DNA of 6,518 nt. Origin: Solirubrobacteraceae bacterium. GTDB taxonomy: Bacteria; Actinomycetota; Thermoleophilia; Solirubrobacterales; Solirubrobacteraceae. Below are positions 5,603 through 6,518 of the stretch, piece by piece. The translations under genes and the position numbers were made by a program. The notes under the pieces were generated by a model. It ran no database searches. It saw only the letters and a list, made by a program, of their open reading frames with translations, and had not been told where the DNA came from. The stretch spans positions 1-6,518 of the forward strand of contig JALOLQ010000088.1 in assembly GCA_025455895.1 (NCBI GenBank). The letters are read 5' to 3'. Numbering within the stretch: position 1 is the stretch's first letter; each line of letters starts with the position of its first letter.

Positions 5603-5610
5603 CTCCTCCT
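5603..5610 (-). promoter_or_regulatory. Shine-Dalgarno AGGAGGAG of the lipoprotein gene
   Basis: Read on the minus strand, AGGAGGAG lies 6 bases before the ATG at 5596-5594. It decides the start of the lipoprotein gene over longer in-frame starts. Confidence 0.8.
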
Positions 5611-5631
5611 GAGGGGACGACGACGGGGCGG

Positions 5632-5637
5632 ACCCTA
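5632..5637 (-). promoter_or_regulatory. Putative -10 box (TAGGGT) of the lipoprotein gene
   Basis: On the minus strand TAGGGT fits TANNNT and would start transcription near 5625, giving a leader of about 30 bases that contains the Shine-Dalgarno site. It is back-to-back with the plus-strand box at 5647-5652, only 9 bases away. No -35 box is evident. Confidence 0.45.
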
Positions 5638-5646
5638 TCTGGCGCA

Positions 5647-5652
5647 TAGGCT
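5647..5652 (+). promoter_or_regulatory. Putative -10 box (TAGGCT) of the yaaA-family gene, leaderless type
   Basis: TAGGCT ends 8 bases before the GTG at 5661, so transcription would start at or next to the start codon. No ribosome binding site is visible between them, which agrees with a leaderless mRNA. Confidence 0.5.
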
Positions 5653-5660
5653 GCCTCGCC

Positions 5661-6416
5661 GTGCTGCTCCTGCTCGCGCCCTCGGAGGGCAAGGCCGTCC
5701 CGCCGCCCGGCCCGCCGGTGGACCTCGCGGCGCTCGCGTACCCGCCGCTGGCCGAGCGGCGGGCCGAGCTCTGCGCCGCGCTGGCTCGGCTCGTCCGCGG
5801 GCCGCGCGGGAAGGCGCTCACGGCGCTCGGCCTGTCCGCCGGCCAGGTCGCGCTGCTCGACCTCGATCGCGACCTGCTCGCCGCGCCGGCCGCGCCCGCG
5901 CTCGACGTCTACACGGGCGTCCTCCACCAGCATCTCGACGCGGCCTCGCTGACGCCGGCCGCCCGGCGCCGCGCCGCCGAGCGCGTGCTCGTGGCGAGCG
6001 CGCTGTGGGGCGTCGTGCGGCTCGAGGACCGGATCCCCGCCTACCGGCTCGCGATCGGCGCGCGGCTGCCGCGGATCGGCGGGCTCGCGGCCTGGTGGCG
6101 CCCGGCGCTCACCGAGGCGCTGCCCGCGGACGCGCTCGTCGTCGACCTGCGCTCGCAGGGCTACGCGGCGATGTGGCGCCCCGCGGAGGGCGCGGTCGTC
6201 GAGGTGCGCGCGTTCACCGAGCGCGCCGGGACGCGCAAGGTCGTGACGCACATGGCGAAGGCCACGCGCGGCGAGGTCGCGCGGCTGCTGCTCGCCTCAC
6301 GCGCCACGCCGCGCGACCCGCAGGGCGTCGCGGCCGTCGTCGAGCGGGCCGGGCGCCGCGTCGAGCTGAGCGGGGCGGGCCGGTCGTGGACGCTCGACGT
6401 CATCCTGGCGGGATGA
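5661..6416 (+). CDS. yaaA: YaaA-family (DUF328) peroxide-stress protein
   Basis: The 251-aa product matches YaaA/DUF328. In Escherichia coli this cytosolic protein limits damage from hydrogen peroxide by lowering free iron, and it can bind DNA. The N-terminus MLLLLAPSEGK corresponds to MLILISPAKTL of E. coli YaaA. Further landmarks are DVYTG (82-86), LVASALWGVVRLEDRIPAYRL (110-130, the family's LSGLYGVLRPLDxxxPYRL), AAWWRPALTEAL (143-154), VVDLRSQGY (160-168) and VVTHMAKATRGEVARLL (194-210). Its length is close to the E. coli protein's (about 258). The GTG 5661 start is set by the family N-terminus; the gene appears leaderless, with a TAGGCT box 8 bases upstream. It is divergent from the lipoprotein gene with a 64-base gap and is followed by tRNA-Ser(UGA). 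No OxyR site is recognisable, so regulation as in E. coli cannot be assumed. Confidence 0.88.
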   Translation: MLLLLAPSEGKAVPPPGPPVDLAALAYPPLAERRAELCAALARLVRGPRGKALTALGLSAGQVALLDLDRDLLAAPAAPALDVYTGVLHQHLDAASLTPAARRRAAERVLVASALWGVVRLEDRIPAYRLAIGARLPRIGGLAAWWRPALTEALPADALVVDLRSQGYAAMWRPAEGAVVEVRAFTERAGTRKVVTHMAKATRGEVARLLLASRATPRDPQGVAAVVERAGRRVELSGAGRSWTLDVILAG

Positions 6417-6421
6417 GGGCG

Positions 6422-6427
6422 TACCCT
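6422..6427 (+). promoter_or_regulatory. Possible -10 box (TACCCT) of tRNA-Ser(UGA)
   Basis: TACCCT fits TANNNT, lies 10 bases before the mature tRNA 5' end and begins 5 bases after the yaaA stop. It would give a short 5' leader for RNase P removal. No clear -35 box is seen; it would have to lie within the end of yaaA. Confidence 0.4.
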
Positions 6428-6437
6428 CGGCGCCCGA

Positions 6438-6518
6438 GGAGCGGTGGCAGAGTCCGGTTGAATGCAGCTGCCTTGAAAGCAGCCGATCCCGCAAGGGGTC
6501 CGGGGGTTCGAATCCCTC
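6438..6518 (+). tRNA. tRNA-Ser(UGA), 3' end cut by window edge
   Basis: This class II tRNA begins with acceptor strand GGAGCGG. The anticodon arm is GCTGC / CTTGAAA / GCAGC with anticodon TGA. The long variable arm GATCCC-GCAA-GGGGTC has a GNRA loop. The T-arm GGGGG-TTCGAAT-CCCTC ends at the last base of the window. The 3' acceptor strand (expected CCGCTCC) and discriminator lie just beyond the edge. It reads UCA and other UCN codons. Its T-arm core is shared with the tRNA-Ser(GCU) at the other end of the window, in opposite orientation. Confidence 0.95.

Noticed and set aside
5597..5821. N-terminal extension of the lipoprotein (238-aa version)
   Set aside because: It would cross the divergent promoter and yaaA start, and would bury the signal peptide, lipobox and a perfect Shine-Dalgarno site inside the protein.
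5016..6251. Long minus-strand open frame across the lipoprotein and yaaA regions
   Set aside because: It is out of frame with the real lipoprotein gene and is made of Arg/Gly-rich shadow sequence.

Overview
The window looks like chromosomal DNA of a high-GC Gram-positive-type bacterium, most likely an actinobacterium, possibly of the Thermoleophilia/Solirubrobacterales kind. The support is indirect: very high GC with strong G/C preference at third codon positions, many GTG starts, TANNNT-type -10 boxes without clear -35 boxes, apparently leaderless genes, and a DUF1269-type protein common in actinobacteria. The lineage is an inference; no marker gene here fixes it.

Layout, left to right. (1) Positions 2-433 (+): the 3' part of a DUF1269-type glycine-zipper membrane protein whose start lies outside the window, followed by a strong hairpin at 448-497. 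(2) 523-612 (-): tRNA-Ser(GCU). (3) 613-740: an intergenic region with an inverted repeat, a short direct repeat and a -10-like box ahead of the next operon. (4) 741-4413 (+): a tight three-gene agmatine-use operon made of putrescine carbamoyltransferase, a 12-TM APC-family permease and agmatine deiminase. (5) 4424-5104 (+): an uncharacterised 226-aa protein that I suspect has a LolA/LppX-like fold. (6) 5105-5596 (-): a small helical lipoprotein, convergent with the previous gene with no intergenic base. (7) 5661-6416 (+): a YaaA-family (DUF328) protein, divergent from the lipoprotein gene. (8) 6438 to the right edge (+): tRNA-Ser(UGA), cut before its 3' acceptor strand.

The agmatine genes work together as follows (family knowledge plus inference). 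The permease would import agmatine, perhaps in exchange for putrescine. Agmatine deiminase converts agmatine to N-carbamoylputrescine and ammonia. Putrescine carbamoyltransferase phosphorolyses that to putrescine and carbamoyl phosphate. The order carbamoyltransferase-permease-deiminase matches the aguB-aguD-aguA order known from lactic acid bacteria. The carbamate kinase gene (aguC), which follows there and yields ATP, is absent here, and its place is taken by the unknown 226-aa protein.

I see no mobile element, CRISPR array, toxin-antitoxin pair or defence system. The points most worth a second look are the kinase-less agmatine operon, the unusual Trp-Trp-Trp loop in its carbamoyltransferase, the promoter-like box built on the aguA stop codon, and the hairpin/pseudoknot-like element at 448-513.
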